DNA from: Henriciella sp.
Lineage (GTDB): Bacteria; Pseudomonadota; Alphaproteobacteria; Caulobacterales; Hyphomonadaceae
Length of the DNA stretch: 64,000 bases
Assembly: GCF_029936995.1 (NCBI RefSeq)
Contig: NZ_JAPYRE010000003.1
Location: 434,001-498,000, forward strand
Direction of reading: 5' to 3'
The notes below the pieces were generated by a model. The model was not told the origin of the DNA and did not search any database. It saw nothing but the letters and a program-made list of their open reading frames with translations. Numbering within the stretch: position 1 is the first letter of the stretch; each line of letters begins with the position of its first letter. Position numbers and translations under genes: made by a program. Below, piece after piece: positions 55,632-64,000 of the stretch.

Positions 55632-56578
55632 CAGCTATCGAACTCCAGGCCGAGATTGGAGTAGGACTCGCGGCGTTCCTGCCACTTCGCGTCAATTTTA
55701 ACGAACAGGAACAGATGAACCCGCCTGCCCAGAAGCTCGGAAAGTTCTTCACGCGCCGCCCGGCTAACCGCCTTGATAGCCTGGCCGTTACGGCCCAGCA
55801 CCATGGATTTGTGGCTATCCTTGCCGACGATGACCGCTTGCTGGATCTTTACGTCGCCATTCCGGAAGTTTTCCCATGTCTCGGTCTCGACCGTCAGCTG
55901 GTAAGGCAGTTCTTCATGCAGCCGCAGCATCAGCTTCTCGCGCGTGACTTCGGCTGCCAGCAGCTGCATCGGGATATCCGCTGACTGGTCTGGCGGATAC
56001 AGCGCCCCGCCTTCCGGCATCCGGCCTGCAAGTTCGCTTAACAGTTTGTCGACACCATCTCCATTCTCGGCGGAAATCATGAAGACGTCACTGTAGATAC
56101 CAAGGGCATCGAATTCTGACATAAGCGGCAGGACCTGCTCGTGCGGGAACAGGTCGATCTTGTTGAGCGCAAGCATCACCTTGCGCTCACTTGAGCGCAG
56201 GGTCTCAATTACAGCGCGGTCATCTTCCGCGGTGCGTTTCTGTGCGGGCGTGGCAGTGCCCTCCTTGTCAGCAATCCAGGCGGCAGCATCAACAAGATGC
56301 ACTACTGCATCGGCATCATCTGCACCCGTCCAAGCTGCCTTCACCATGGCCCGGTCGAGCCGGCGCTTGGCCCCGAAAATACCGGGGGTGTCGACGATGA
56401 TGATCTGGCTGTCATCAGCGTGCGCAATACCGCGAACCGGAAACCGCGTGGTCTGAACCTTATGGGTGACAATGGCGACCTTGGTGCCCGTCATGGCATT
56501 GGTCAGCGTGGACTTGCCCGCATTGGGTGACCCGATAATGGCGACAAAACCCGCCCGTTTGATGTCTTCAGCGTCCAT
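55631..56578 (-). CDS. era: GTPase Era (ribosome assembly)
   Basis: A 315-residue Era GTPase, needed for 16S rRNA and 30S assembly. G-motifs are GSPNAGKSTL (G1), DTPGIFG (G3) and LALNKIDLF (G4). The C-terminal KH domain (IVGKDSHKSMVLGRNGQAIKAVSRAAREEL) binds the 3' end of 16S rRNA. It overlaps rnc by 11 nt at its start and recO by one base at its stop. Confidence 0.97.
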   Translation of the reverse strand: MDAEDIKRAGFVAIIGSPNAGKSTLTNAMTGTKVAIVTHKVQTTRFPVRGIAHADDSQIIIVDTPGIFGAKRRLDRAMVKAAWTGADDADAVVHLVDAAAWIADKEGTATPAQKRTAEDDRAVIETLRSSERKVMLALNKIDLFPHEQVLPLMSEFDALGIYSDVFMISAENGDGVDKLLSELAGRMPEGGALYPPDQSADIPMQLLAAEVTREKLMLRLHEELPYQLTVETETWENFRNGDVKIQQAVIVGKDSHKSMVLGRNGQAIKAVSRAAREELSELLGRRVHLFLFVKIDAKWQERRESYSNLGLEFDS

Positions 56579-57338
56579 CGCGTTGAAAATCTCTCAGCAG
56601 CCTGTCTGCAGCGGCCATTTCCGCCTCCTGACGTGAACGGCCCTTCTCTATTGCCTCACCGTGCCCGTCAACGCGCGCACGCACCGTAAAAACAGGCTCA
56701 TGGTCCGGGCCGGTACGGTCAACGATATCATAGGCAGCATAGGGCGCACGATTGGCGCCGCACCAGTCACTCAGCCGCGTCTTGGGATTCTGTTGCGAGA
56801 CTTCCCGGTCGACCACTTCCAGCAGCCAGTGTTTATTGATGAAGGTCTGCGCAGCATCCAGCCCTCCATCACGATATATCGCCGCAATGATCGCCTCGAC
56901 CGCATCGGCGACACTCTTGTCATAGCTTCCCTGCTTGTTTTTCTCCATGGACGGATCGAGGAACAGGAACGGCTTGATGCCAATGGACTGCCCGACATCG
57001 GCGCAGGTCTCTCCGCTGACAAGCTGATGAAACAGCCGCGTCAGATAGCCCTCACGTTCAGACGGAAACTTCGCAATCAGGATCTCCGCCATCACGAGGC
57101 CGAGGACCCGGTCGCCGAGGAATTCAAGCCGCTGATTGGAGAATTGTGCATCCCCGTCATAGTTGTCGATCAGGCTCGGATGGGTGAGCGCCCGGTTCAG
57201 CCACTCGACATTCCTGAACTGGTAACCAATACGCGTTTCAATATCTGAACGCTGTGTCTCATTCAGCGTTGGGCGCTTCCGCCTGGGGGCTTTTGCCGCT
57301 GCGCGCAGCCGGGTGCGTTTCGGACGGGGCCGGGTCAT
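56568..57338 (-). CDS. rnc: Ribonuclease III
   Basis: A 256-residue double-strand-specific RNase that processes rRNA precursors. The catalytic motif is [15 protein letters not shown], and the second metal site lies in [17 protein letters not shown]. The C-terminal dsRNA-binding domain (about 180-256) follows. The N-terminus has a basic tail ([20 protein letters not shown]) unlike most RNase III, possibly RNA-binding. MTRPRPKRT at 57338 is chosen because ATGA overlap with acpS sets the start. No lepB gene separates it from acpS. Confidence 0.95.
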   Translation of the reverse strand: MTRPRPKRTRLRAAAKAPRRKRPTLNETQRSDIETRIGYQFRNVEWLNRALTHPSLIDNYDGDAQFSNQRLEFLGDRVLGLVMAEILIAKFPSEREGYLTRLFHQLVSGETCADVGQSIGIKPFLFLDPSMEKNKQGSYDKSVADAVEAIIAAIYRDGGLDAAQTFINKHWLLEVVDREVSQQNPKTRLSDWCGANRAPYAAYDIVDRTGPDHEPVFTVRARVDGHGEAIEKGRSRQEAEMAAADRLLRDFQRDGR

Positions 57339-57748
57339 GGCCCGACCTTGATCGGCATCGCTTCGATGATGACGACGGCGGACGCCCATGGGTGATCATC
57401 CGTGATGGTAAGGTGGATCACTGCCTCGTGGCCTTCAGGCATCATGGCTTCTAGCCGCCTTGCCGCGCCGTCTGTAAGCGCCATGGTCGGCTTGCCCGTG
57501 GGCAGGTTGACCACGCCCATATGCTTCCAGTGTACGCCTCGCCGCGGCACCCCTGTGCCGAGGGCCTTCGCGCAAGCCTCCTTGGCGGCAAACCGCTTGG
57601 CATAGGTTTCCGCACTGCGCCGGCGACGTTCAGCCAGGGCAATCTCGGTTTCTGTGAAGCATCTCTGTTTGAAGCGGTCGCCAAACCGCTCGATCGAGCG
57701 CTCTATACGCTCGATATTGCAAAGATCGTTTCCCATACCGATGATCAT
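57335..57748 (-). CDS. acpS: Holo-[acyl-carrier-protein] synthase
   Basis: A 137-residue enzyme that transfers 4'-phosphopantetheine from CoA to ACP. The Mg-binding Asp and Glu are in [13 protein letters not shown] and [16 protein letters not shown]. It overlaps rnc by ATGA. Length agrees with bacterial AcpS. Confidence 0.96.
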   Translation of the reverse strand: MIIGMGNDLCNIERIERSIERFGDRFKQRCFTETEIALAERRRRSAETYAKRFAAKEACAKALGTGVPRRGVHWKHMGVVNLPTGKPTMALTDGAARRLEAMMPEGHEAVIHLTITDDHPWASAVVIIEAMPIKVGP

Positions 57749-57769
57749 GGGCTTTCACCCTCCTGCGGT

Positions 57770-58351
57770 TCAGGCCAATCCGCGGCTGCCCGGTTTCTCA
57801 GCCGGAATTGCGGCCAGTTCGGGCGGCAGGTCATCAGCTGAATAATCCGGAAAGTCGACCTGCGCGAGCGAGACGAGCTTGCAGCCGACATCGGCCTTTC
57901 CATTCGACCGGTCGATAATGCAGGCTCCGCCAACCACGTCACCCGGCAGAAGAGCCAGCGCCTCGACCGTTTCACGGAAGGATAGCCCCGTCGTCACGAT
58001 ATCCTCGGCGATCAGCACGCGCTCTCCTTCAGAAATTGAGAAGCCCCTCCGAAATGTCAGCTTGCCCTCGGAACGTTCCGCAAAGATGGAGCGGCAACCA
58101 AGCTGGCGTGCCAGTTCATAACCGGGAATGATGCCACCGACGGCCGGCCCGGCGACAACATCGATCTGCCCAAACTGTTCTTTCAGCTGCCCTGCCAGCG
58201 CGGCACACAGCCTGGCCGAAAGATCAGGCCGCGAGAACACAAGTGCTTTTTGTAGAAAGACGGGGCTTCGCCGGCCTGACGAGAGAATGAAATGGCCTTC
58301 CAGAAGTGCCCCAGCTTCGCGAAAAACCTCTAGCACTTCCTCACTGGTCAA
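57770..58351 (-). CDS. pyrE: Orotate phosphoribosyltransferase
   Basis: A 193-residue enzyme of de novo pyrimidine synthesis that joins orotate and PRPP. The PRPP-binding motif is [14 protein letters not shown], preceded by a typical hood ([15 protein letters not shown]) and [15 protein letters not shown] near the N-terminus. Its ATG overlaps the stop of rsh as ATGA, placing it in the same operon. Confidence 0.94.
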   Translation of the reverse strand: MTSEEVLEVFREAGALLEGHFILSSGRRSPVFLQKALVFSRPDLSARLCAALAGQLKEQFGQIDVVAGPAVGGIIPGYELARQLGCRSIFAERSEGKLTFRRGFSISEGERVLIAEDIVTTGLSFRETVEALALLPGDVVGGACIIDRSNGKADVGCKLVSLAQVDFPDYSADDLPPELAAIPAEKPGSRGLA

Positions 58352-60591
58352 TTCACCGCCTCCTCTATGCGTTCGACACTTTCCACGACCGCAAGGGCCC
58401 GTAGTGCGGCTTTTATCTGCTCCAGATGCCGAAGGTCCTCAACCTCTATGTCGAAGATAAGCTGTAGAAAATCCTGCGTTCTTTCACCGGTTTCAACCCG
58501 CGTGATATTTCCGCCGGCCTGCGCGATGGCCGAGCACTGGCTCGCCATGACCCCCCGCTGGTTTACGGCCCGCACGCCAATGCGACCAACAGCCACCACT
58601 CCCTGACGGGCAACCTCGTTCCAGCGCAAATCGACCCACAGGTCTGGCCGGTCTTCGTATTCGGCGACCTGACGACAATAGATTGTGTGAATCACGAGTC
58701 CTTTTTCAGGCTCGCGCAAGCCGATAATCCGGTCGCCCGGTATCGGGTGGCAGCACTCACCCAGGTGCAGCGTAATACCCGGTGTGAGGTCCTCACCAGC
58801 AACCATGCGGCTGGCATGGCTGTCATCCAGCACTGTGCGGTCTGTAGGAATTGACTGCACCGGCTCATAGCCGGGAAACACCGTACGGATGAAATCGGCT
58901 GTCTCGTAACGACCGCGCCCAATTGCCTCGGCGAGCTCTTCCGCTGTCTGGAAGTCAGCCCGGCGGGCAACTCGCGGCAGGTCGATTTCGAACGGGTCCA
59001 GCCCCGCCCTGCGCAGGTCCCTGTCAATAAGGGTGCGGCCCAGCTTTATGAATTCTGCCTGCTCCCGGTCGCGGATCAGCCTGCGAATGGCCGACCGTGC
59101 GCGGCCAGTCACTGTCAGCGCTTCCCAGCCGACGACCGGTCTTGCCTCTTCCCGACGCAAAATCTCCACGACGTCACCATTCTTTAGAGGTGTACGAAGC
59201 GTACGCGTAACGCCGTTTATTTTCACCCCGTCGCAGGTGTCGCCAACCGCAGTATGAACCGAATAGGCAAAATCAAGCGGCATTGCACCGCCCGGCAGGA
59301 TTATAAGCCGTCCCTTGGGCGTAAACACGAAGACATGCTCACGATACATCTCGAGCTTGGCGTGCTCGAGAAACTCGTCAGGGTCAGCCCCGTCGGCCAG
59401 CAGTTCACCGAATGCACGAAGGTTGGCCCCCGGATCGAGGCCAGCAGCTTTAGAGGACTCCAGGTCAAAGCCGTATTCGCTGTTCTTGTACGTCCAGTGT
59501 GCTGCCACACCGTATTCCGCCGTGCGATCCATCGCCTCGGTACGGATCTGCAATTCTACCAACCGGTTTCCCGAGGCCCGCACAGTCGTATGGATCGAGG
59601 CATACCCATTGGGCTTCGGGACGGAAATGAAATCGCGGAACCGGTCGGGAAGGCAGGCCCATACCATGTGGAACGCCCCGAGGAGCCGGTAGCATTCCTC
59701 GGCATCCGAAACGATGATACGGAAGGCAAAGATGTCGGCCAGGTCCCGGAAGGCGATCGACTTTTTCTCTAGCTTCCGCCAGATCGAGTAAGGCTGTTTT
59801 CGTCGCCCCTTCACACGCGCACTTACATCATGCTCGGCGACCACCTGCTTGATCGCAAAGCGGATGCGCTCAAGGTCATCTGCATTTTCCGAAGACAGCT
59901 CTTCCAGCTTCTGAACAATGCTCTCTCGTGCCGCCGGATTCACATGATGAAATGAGAGGTCTTCCAGCTCCGATGCGACTGCATAGAGACCGACACGCCG
60001 GGCTAATGGCGCATATATTTCCATTGTCTCCCGCGCCACGCGCAGACGTGAGCTTTCCTTGGGCACGAAATGAAGCGTACGCATATTGTGAAGCCGGTCG
60101 GCAAGCTTCACCAGCAGGACACGGACATCGTTGACTGTCGCAAGTATGAACTTCTGAAAGTTCTCAGCCTGCTTGGAGCGTTCAGACTTGTAATCGAGCT
60201 TGCCGAGCTTGGTGACGCCATCAACAAGTTCGGCCACATTGTCGCCAAAACGCGTGCCGATCTCGTCGAGCGTGACATCACAGTCTTCCACAGTGTCGTG
60301 GAGCAGCCCCGCCATGATCGTGCACTGGTCAAAGCGGAACGCGGCCAGAAGCATGGCCACCTGTACAGGGTGCGTGTAGTAAGGGTCGCCAGACTTACGC
60401 AGCTGTTCGCCATGCTTTTGCTTGGCGAAATCGTACGCGTCCCCAAGCCGCTGACGGTCCATGTCCGGATGGTAGGCTTCGACAGCCTGAATCAGGTCTT
60501 CGCGCGTTGGAACGGATACACGAGCGCCTTCCTCGCGCCGCTCCATGTTTGCGGGCGACCGATCAGTAAGGGGGACGGTCGCACTGGTCAT
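58348..60591 (-). CDS. rsh: Bifunctional (p)ppGpp synthetase/hydrolase, RSH family
   Basis: A 747-residue stringent-response enzyme. The N-terminal HD hydrolase domain has HDTVEDCD with preceding HPVQVAMLL. The synthetase domain has [12 protein letters not shown] and [11 protein letters not shown]. The regulatory half has a TGS domain ([27 protein letters not shown]), a helical and zinc-finger-like region, and an ACT domain at the C-terminus. The intact HD motif means it can also degrade (p)ppGpp. The start ATG 60591 is used, though ATG 60546 (MERREEG) would also suit. It is 6 nt after rpoZ and overlaps pyrE. Confidence 0.95.
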   Translation of the reverse strand: MTSATVPLTDRSPANMERREEGARVSVPTREDLIQAVEAYHPDMDRQRLGDAYDFAKQKHGEQLRKSGDPYYTHPVQVAMLLAAFRFDQCTIMAGLLHDTVEDCDVTLDEIGTRFGDNVAELVDGVTKLGKLDYKSERSKQAENFQKFILATVNDVRVLLVKLADRLHNMRTLHFVPKESSRLRVARETMEIYAPLARRVGLYAVASELEDLSFHHVNPAARESIVQKLEELSSENADDLERIRFAIKQVVAEHDVSARVKGRRKQPYSIWRKLEKKSIAFRDLADIFAFRIIVSDAEECYRLLGAFHMVWACLPDRFRDFISVPKPNGYASIHTTVRASGNRLVELQIRTEAMDRTAEYGVAAHWTYKNSEYGFDLESSKAAGLDPGANLRAFGELLADGADPDEFLEHAKLEMYREHVFVFTPKGRLIILPGGAMPLDFAYSVHTAVGDTCDGVKINGVTRTLRTPLKNGDVVEILRREEARPVVGWEALTVTGRARSAIRRLIRDREQAEFIKLGRTLIDRDLRRAGLDPFEIDLPRVARRADFQTAEELAEAIGRGRYETADFIRTVFPGYEPVQSIPTDRTVLDDSHASRMVAGEDLTPGITLHLGECCHPIPGDRIIGLREPEKGLVIHTIYCRQVAEYEDRPDLWVDLRWNEVARQGVVAVGRIGVRAVNQRGVMASQCSAIAQAGGNITRVETGERTQDFLQLIFDIEVEDLRHLEQIKAALRALAVVESVERIEEAVN

Positions 60592-60597
60592 GTTTGA

Positions 60598-60948
60598 CTA
60601 GAACCTGTCGTCACGCCCCGATTCAAGCTCTGCCTGATAGGCGCGCATGACATCTTCTTCGCTTGCAGCAGGTGCCGCATCAAGCGCTGCCTTGTCCGCC
60701 TCACGCTCTTCTTCCTCGCCAGGACGGACTTCCTGAAGGTTTGCGATCAGGCCTTCGCGGACAATGTCCAGGCTGACAGACCGTTCGGCGATTTCCCGCA
60801 GGGAGATGACCGGATCCTTGTCATTGTCGCGGTCAACGGTCAGCGGTGAACCCTCGCGGATCATCCGCGCACGTTGTGCGGCCACAAGAATGAGGTCAAA
60901 CCGGTTCGGAACCTGCTCGATGCAGTCTTCAACAGTAACGCGTGCCAT
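60598..60948 (-). CDS. rpoZ: RNA polymerase omega subunit
   Basis: A 116-residue omega subunit that helps assemble RNA polymerase and binds (p)ppGpp in many bacteria. The N-terminus [20 protein letters not shown] and the [18 protein letters not shown] segment are typical. A long acidic C-tail ([18 protein letters not shown]) follows. AGGAGA lies just upstream of ATG 60948. A longer in-frame extension on this strand is antisense to the NYN gene and is rejected. It heads the operon that continues into rsh. Confidence 0.95.
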   Translation of the reverse strand: MARVTVEDCIEQVPNRFDLILVAAQRARMIREGSPLTVDRDNDKDPVISLREIAERSVSLDIVREGLIANLQEVRPGEEEEREADKAALDAAPAASEEDVMRAYQAELESGRDDRF

Positions 60949-60969
60949 GAAAATCTCCTGTAGCCGGTC

Positions 60970-60998
60970 TTTATATGCGCTGCAGCAGTCGCATACAA
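60970..60998 (-). promoter_or_regulatory. Promoter of the rpoZ-rsh operon with overlapping inverted repeat
   Basis: Minus strand: TTGTAT (-35), a 17-nt spacer, TATAAA (-10). The 22-nt element TATGCG-N10-CGCATA (60974-60995) overlaps both boxes, resembling an operator or a sharp hairpin. About 22 bp before the rpoZ ATG. Confidence 0.65.
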
Positions 60999-61077
60999 CC
61001 CGGCTTCTTGCGCGAAAGACAGTTGGCAGATAGCGTCCGGTTTTTACGGAATGATTTAGATCTGCGGATTTTCTGAA

Positions 61078-61653
61078 ATGGCCTTCTACAAGGATGAACG
61101 CCTTGCGCTCTTCATAGATGGCGCGGGCCTCTACACCACAGCCCGGGCACTGAACCTCGAAATCGATTTCAGGAAACTTCTTTCTGACTTCGAAGACCGT
61201 GGCCGCCTGCTCCGCGCCAATTACTACACCACGATCGTGGAGAGCGACGAGTACAGCCCCATTCGCCCGCTCGTGGACTGGCTCGCATATAATGGCTTCA
61301 ACGTGGTCAAGAAGGCGGCCAGGGAATTCACAGACCGGGAGGGCCGCCGGCGCGTGCGTGGAAACATGAATGTCGAACTCGCCATAGACATGCTCAGCAC
61401 CGCCCCGCATGTCGACCATATCGTCCTGTTTGCAGGCGACGGGGACTTTCGCCGGGCTGTCGAGGCAAGCAAGGCCGCAGGCGCGCGCGTCACTGTTATC
61501 TCCTCCATCAAGGGCCAGCCCCAGACAGTTGCTGATGACCTTCGCCGCGAAGCCGATACATTCATTGACCTTGCCGATATGGCAAAGCTGATCGCGCGCC
61601 CGCGCCGCGATGGGGATGAAAATAAAGCCAGCGACGATGACGACTATGATTGA
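61078..61653 (+). CDS. NYN domain protein (LabA/DUF88 family)
   Basis: A 191-residue PIN-like NYN domain protein. [17 protein letters not shown] carries the first Asp of the metal site, and [33 protein letters not shown] has the GDGDF motif of the LabA-like family. Such proteins are predicted RNases. The tail is acidic ([12 protein letters not shown]). Divergent from rpoZ. Its end overlaps the downstream UDG gene. Confidence 0.88.
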   Translation: MAFYKDERLALFIDGAGLYTTARALNLEIDFRKLLSDFEDRGRLLRANYYTTIVESDEYSPIRPLVDWLAYNGFNVVKKAAREFTDREGRRRVRGNMNVELAIDMLSTAPHVDHIVLFAGDGDFRRAVEASKAAGARVTVISSIKGQPQTVADDLRREADTFIDLADMAKLIARPRRDGDENKASDDDDYD

Positions 61654-62299
61654 AGTGCCGCACGGCAAGCCGGAAGCCCCGGCAGATTGCACCCTTTGCC
61701 CGCGTCTCGTGGCTTACAGGGAAGAAAATGCGCGCAAGCATCCCGACTGGTTCAACGGCGCGGTGCCATCCTTCGGCGATGAGAAAGCCTCCTTGCTCAT
61801 CGTCGGCCTCGCCCCCGGCGTCACCGGCGCAAACAAGACCGGCCGTCCATTTACGGGCGACTGGGCGGGAGACCTGCTTTATGCCACGACGGACAAATTC
61901 GGGTTTTCGACTGGTGACTACGCCGCCCACCCTGATGACGGGCTCGAACTGACAGGCGCCATGATCACCAATGCCGTGCGGTGCGTCCCCCCGGCGAACA
62001 AGCCGGTCGGCGCCGAGGTCAATCAGTGTCGCCCTTTCCTGCGAAACCGTATTGCCGCCCTGCCGAACCTGAAGGTCATTCTCTGTCTTGGCAAAATCGC
62101 CCACGACTCAACCGTGCGTACGCTCTCGCTGAAATTGCGTGATCACCCCTTCAGCCATGCCAGTGAATACCCGCTAGAGAGCGGCGTTACACTGCTTTCA
62201 AGCTATCACTGCTCCCGTTACAATACGAACACCAGACGCCTTACACCTGAGATGTTCGAATCAGTGTTTGATCGTGCCCGTACGATTATTTCCGGCTGA
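61646..62299 (+). CDS. Uracil-DNA glycosylase, type 5 (UdgB)-like, Fe-S type
   Basis: A 217-residue [19 protein letters not shown] gives a Cys-x2-Cys start; [20 protein letters not shown] adds two further cysteines, the spacing expected of a 4Fe-4S cluster. Active-site motifs are [29 protein letters not shown] and [14 protein letters not shown] with the late His. This fits family 5 UDGs that remove uracil and some other lesions. The ATG overlaps the NYN stop by 8 nt; ATG 61637 is an alternative start. Confidence 0.87.
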   Translation: MIEVPHGKPEAPADCTLCPRLVAYREENARKHPDWFNGAVPSFGDEKASLLIVGLAPGVTGANKTGRPFTGDWAGDLLYATTDKFGFSTGDYAAHPDDGLELTGAMITNAVRCVPPANKPVGAEVNQCRPFLRNRIAALPNLKVILCLGKIAHDSTVRTLSLKLRDHPFSHASEYPLESGVTLLSSYHCSRYNTNTRRLTPEMFESVFDRARTIISG

Positions 62300-62321
62300 A
62301 AGATCTGCGAATTGAGACGCC

Positions 62322-62357
62322 GACAGGCAGCAGTGTGCTAAAACACTTTCGCCTGTC
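62322..62357 (+). terminator. Two-tier hairpin between the UDG gene and parE
   Basis: GACAGGC (62322-62328) pairs with GCCTGTC (62351-62357), and an inner AGTGT/ACACT stem (62332-62336 / 62343-62347) stacks inside. A short ATTGTAATTC follows. It could end the NYN-UDG transcript or structure the parE leader. Confidence 0.45.
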
Positions 62358-62406
62358 ATTGTAATTCGTATCATTCCACTGAGTCGGTCTAGACAGGGGC
62401 TTCCAA

Positions 62407-64000
62407 ATGGCAATTTCAAACCAAGCACACCTGTTCGACGACATGACGCCTGACCAATCCGGATATTCCGCGAAGGATATCGAGGTCCTCGAGGGACTTG
62501 AGCCTGTTCGCATGCGCCCTGGCATGTACATCGGCGGTACGGACGAACGCGCCTATCATCACCTTTTCGCCGAAGTGCTCGACAACGCCATGGATGAAGC
62601 CGTGGCCGGCCATGCAAGCCGAATCGAGGTTCACCTCGCCGAGGATGGCTATCTGACTGTTGTCGATAATGGCCGCGGCATTCCCGTGGATCCACACCCG
62701 AAATTTCCGGAAAAGTCAGCGCTGGAAGTCATCATGACAACGCTGCACTCCGGCGGGAAATTCACTGACAAGGCGTATGCCACCGCGGGCGGCCTTCACG
62801 GGGTCGGTATCTCTGTCGTCAATGCCCTTTCGGAGCGGGTCGAGGTTGAAGTGGCCCGTGATCGCAAACTCTATGTCCAGTCCTTTGAACGTGGCCGCGT
62901 GGCAGGCCCGGTCGAACTCAAGGGCGCTGCACCGAACCGGCGTGGAACAAGCGTTCGCTTCCGGCCAGATATGGAAATCTTCGGTGAAAAGCTCCGCTTC
63001 CGGCCATCCCGGCTGTTCCAGATGGCACGCTCCAAGGCGTATCTCTATCGCGGTGTGGAAGTCCGCTGGAGCTGTGATGAAGCGCTCCTGCCGGAAGACT
63101 CAAAAATTCCAGAGGAAGCCGTTCTAAGCTATCCAAACGGCCTTGCCGACCAGCTTGAAGAAGTCTTCGACGGCAAGGACACGATTACCGCAGACGCATT
63201 TTCCGGGCTCGTCGAAACCGATGAGGGAAAAGTGGAATGGGCAATTGCCTGGACGGCCTCTGGCTTTGGCGATGCGGACGGGTTTTCCCGGTCTTACTGC
63301 AATACCATCCCGACACCAGATGGCGGCACACACGAAGCAGGCCTGCGCTCTGCCATCACAAAGGGTCTGCGCAACTATGGTGAGCTGACGGGCCAGAAAA
63401 AGGCCAACACCATCACAGCTGATGACGTCATGTCATATGCAGGCATCTTGCTGTCCGTCTTTGTCCGAAACCCGGAATTTGTCGGCCAGACCAAGGACAA
63501 GCTGTCGACCACAGCCGCCTTCCGCCTTGTCGAGAATGCGGTGCGGGACCGGTTCGACCACTGGCTGGCGGCCAGTCCGAAAGAATCCGACAAACTGCTC
63601 AACTGGGCGATGGAACGCGCAGACGAACGCGCGAAACGGCGCAAAGCCAAGGAAGTCCAGCGCAAGTCCGCCACCAAGAGGCTACGGCTGCCAGGCAAGC
63701 TCGCCGATTGTTCTTCCAACGGGCCAGAAAATACCGAGCTTTTCATCGTTGAGGGGGACTCCGCTGGCGGCTCTGCAAAACAGGCACGCAACCGGGCGAC
63801 ACAGGCCATCCTGCCGCTTCGAGGCAAGATTCTGAACGTCGCTTCCGCATCAAGTGACAAGCTTGAGAAGAACCAGGAGCTTTCAGACCTGATGCTGGCG
63901 CTTGGCACAGGCCTGCGCACAAAATTCAGTATTGATGACCTGCGCTATGAACGCGTCATCATCATGACGGACGCTGACGTCGATGGCGCCCACATTGCTT
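62407..64000 (+). CDS. parE: DNA topoisomerase IV subunit B (C-terminus outside window)
   Basis: About 531 codons of the ATPase subunit of topoisomerase IV. The GHKL ATPase has EVLDNAMDEAVAGHA, VVDNGRGIPVDPHP and GGLHGVGISVVNALS. The transducer follows, then the TOPRIM region with EGDSAGGSAKQARNR and MTDADVDGAHIA just before the window edge. The start ATG 62407 has only a weak GGGGC Shine-Dalgarno. Its partner parC is 8 kb away in the opposite direction. Confidence 0.95.
   Translation, partial: MAISNQAHLFDDMTPDQSGYSAKDIEVLEGLEPVRMRPGMYIGGTDERAYHHLFAEVLDNAMDEAVAGHASRIEVHLAEDGYLTVVDNGRGIPVDPHPKFPEKSALEVIMTTLHSGGKFTDKAYATAGGLHGVGISVVNALSERVEVEVARDRKLYVQSFERGRVAGPVELKGAAPNRRGTSVRFRPDMEIFGEKLRFRPSRLFQMARSKAYLYRGVEVRWSCDEALLPEDSKIPEEAVLSYPNGLADQLEEVFDGKDTITADAFSGLVETDEGKVEWAIAWTASGFGDADGFSRSYCNTIPTPDGGTHEAGLRSAITKGLRNYGELTGQKKANTITADDVMSYAGILLSVFVRNPEFVGQTKDKLSTTAAFRLVENAVRDRFDHWLAASPKESDKLLNWAMERADERAKRRKAKEVQRKSATKRLRLPGKLADCSSNGPENTELFIVEGDSAGGSAKQARNRATQAILPLRGKILNVASASSDKLEKNQELSDLMLALGTGLRTKFSIDDLRYERVIIMTDADVDGAHIA

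Noticed and set aside
60949-61692. N-terminal extension of the rpoZ reading frame
   Set aside because: The extension is antisense to the NYN gene, and omega proteins start [14 protein letters not shown] supports ATG 60948.

Overview
The window looks like the chromosome of an alphaproteobacterium in the Caulobacterales/Hyphomonadales group (Hyphomonas- or Henriciella-like). The reasons are an RNase E with an acidic insert in its S1 domain and a GWW motif at its C-terminus, the rne / amiC-mrcA-prfB gene order, a bactofilin overlapping an M23 peptidase gene, a COQ4-type ubiquinone protein, an arginyltransferase-like Bpt, and the rpoZ-rsh-pyrE-acpS-rnc-era-recO order. It is moderately GC-rich and densely packed. 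I see no rRNA, insertion sequence, prophage or CRISPR array. It reads as core chromosome with a more variable stretch at about 34.6-42.4 kb.

Layout: 1-5 kb holds a partial AsmA/YhdP-like protein, a peroxiredoxin and the M23 peptidase/bactofilin pair. 5-14 kb holds prfB (with its programmed frameshift), PBP1A, AmiC, RNase E and a leucine-dehydrogenase-family enzyme. 14-23.5 kb holds a lipoprotein hydrolase coupled to a uracil-DNA-glycosylase-like gene, an M28 peptidase, RlmJ, a membrane histidine kinase, a FAD enzyme resembling polyunsaturated fatty acid isomerase coupled to a thioesterase-like gene, and an acyl-CoA dehydrogenase. 23.6-31 kb holds tRNA-Val, lon-clpX-clpP and glnB-glnA. 30.6-34.6 kb holds coq4, a histidine phosphatase, a hydrate dehydratase, tRNA-Leu and trigger factor.

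34.6-42.4 kb contains poorly characterised envelope proteins, a c-type cytochrome lipoprotein, a MarR regulator, hemB-dacB and two genes that appear broken: a PilZ gene with a one-base frameshift and a DUF1801 gene with an internal TAA. 42.4-51.3 kb holds a DUF389 membrane protein, a beta-hydroxyacid dehydrogenase, a solitary MotB-like protein, an SLC13 transporter, bpt, a three-gene TRAP transporter and LemA. 51.8-64 kb holds parC, an extensin-like gene, the recO-era-rnc-acpS-pyrE-rsh-rpoZ operon, a NYN protein overlapping a type 5-like uracil-DNA glycosylase, and the start of parE.

The main themes are cell-wall construction and shape (LmdC-like M23, bactofilin, PBP1A, AmiC, PBP4), protein quality control (Lon, ClpXP, trigger factor, Bpt as an N-degron enzyme), nitrogen and stringent signalling (GlnA/GlnB, Rsh, omega), and RNA and DNA maintenance (RNase E, RNase III, Era, RlmJ, topoisomerase IV, RecO, two UDG-superfamily proteins). 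Starts were adjusted where family N-termini or Shine-Dalgarno sites favoured an internal codon. All functional calls come from reading the sequence; none was confirmed by a database search.
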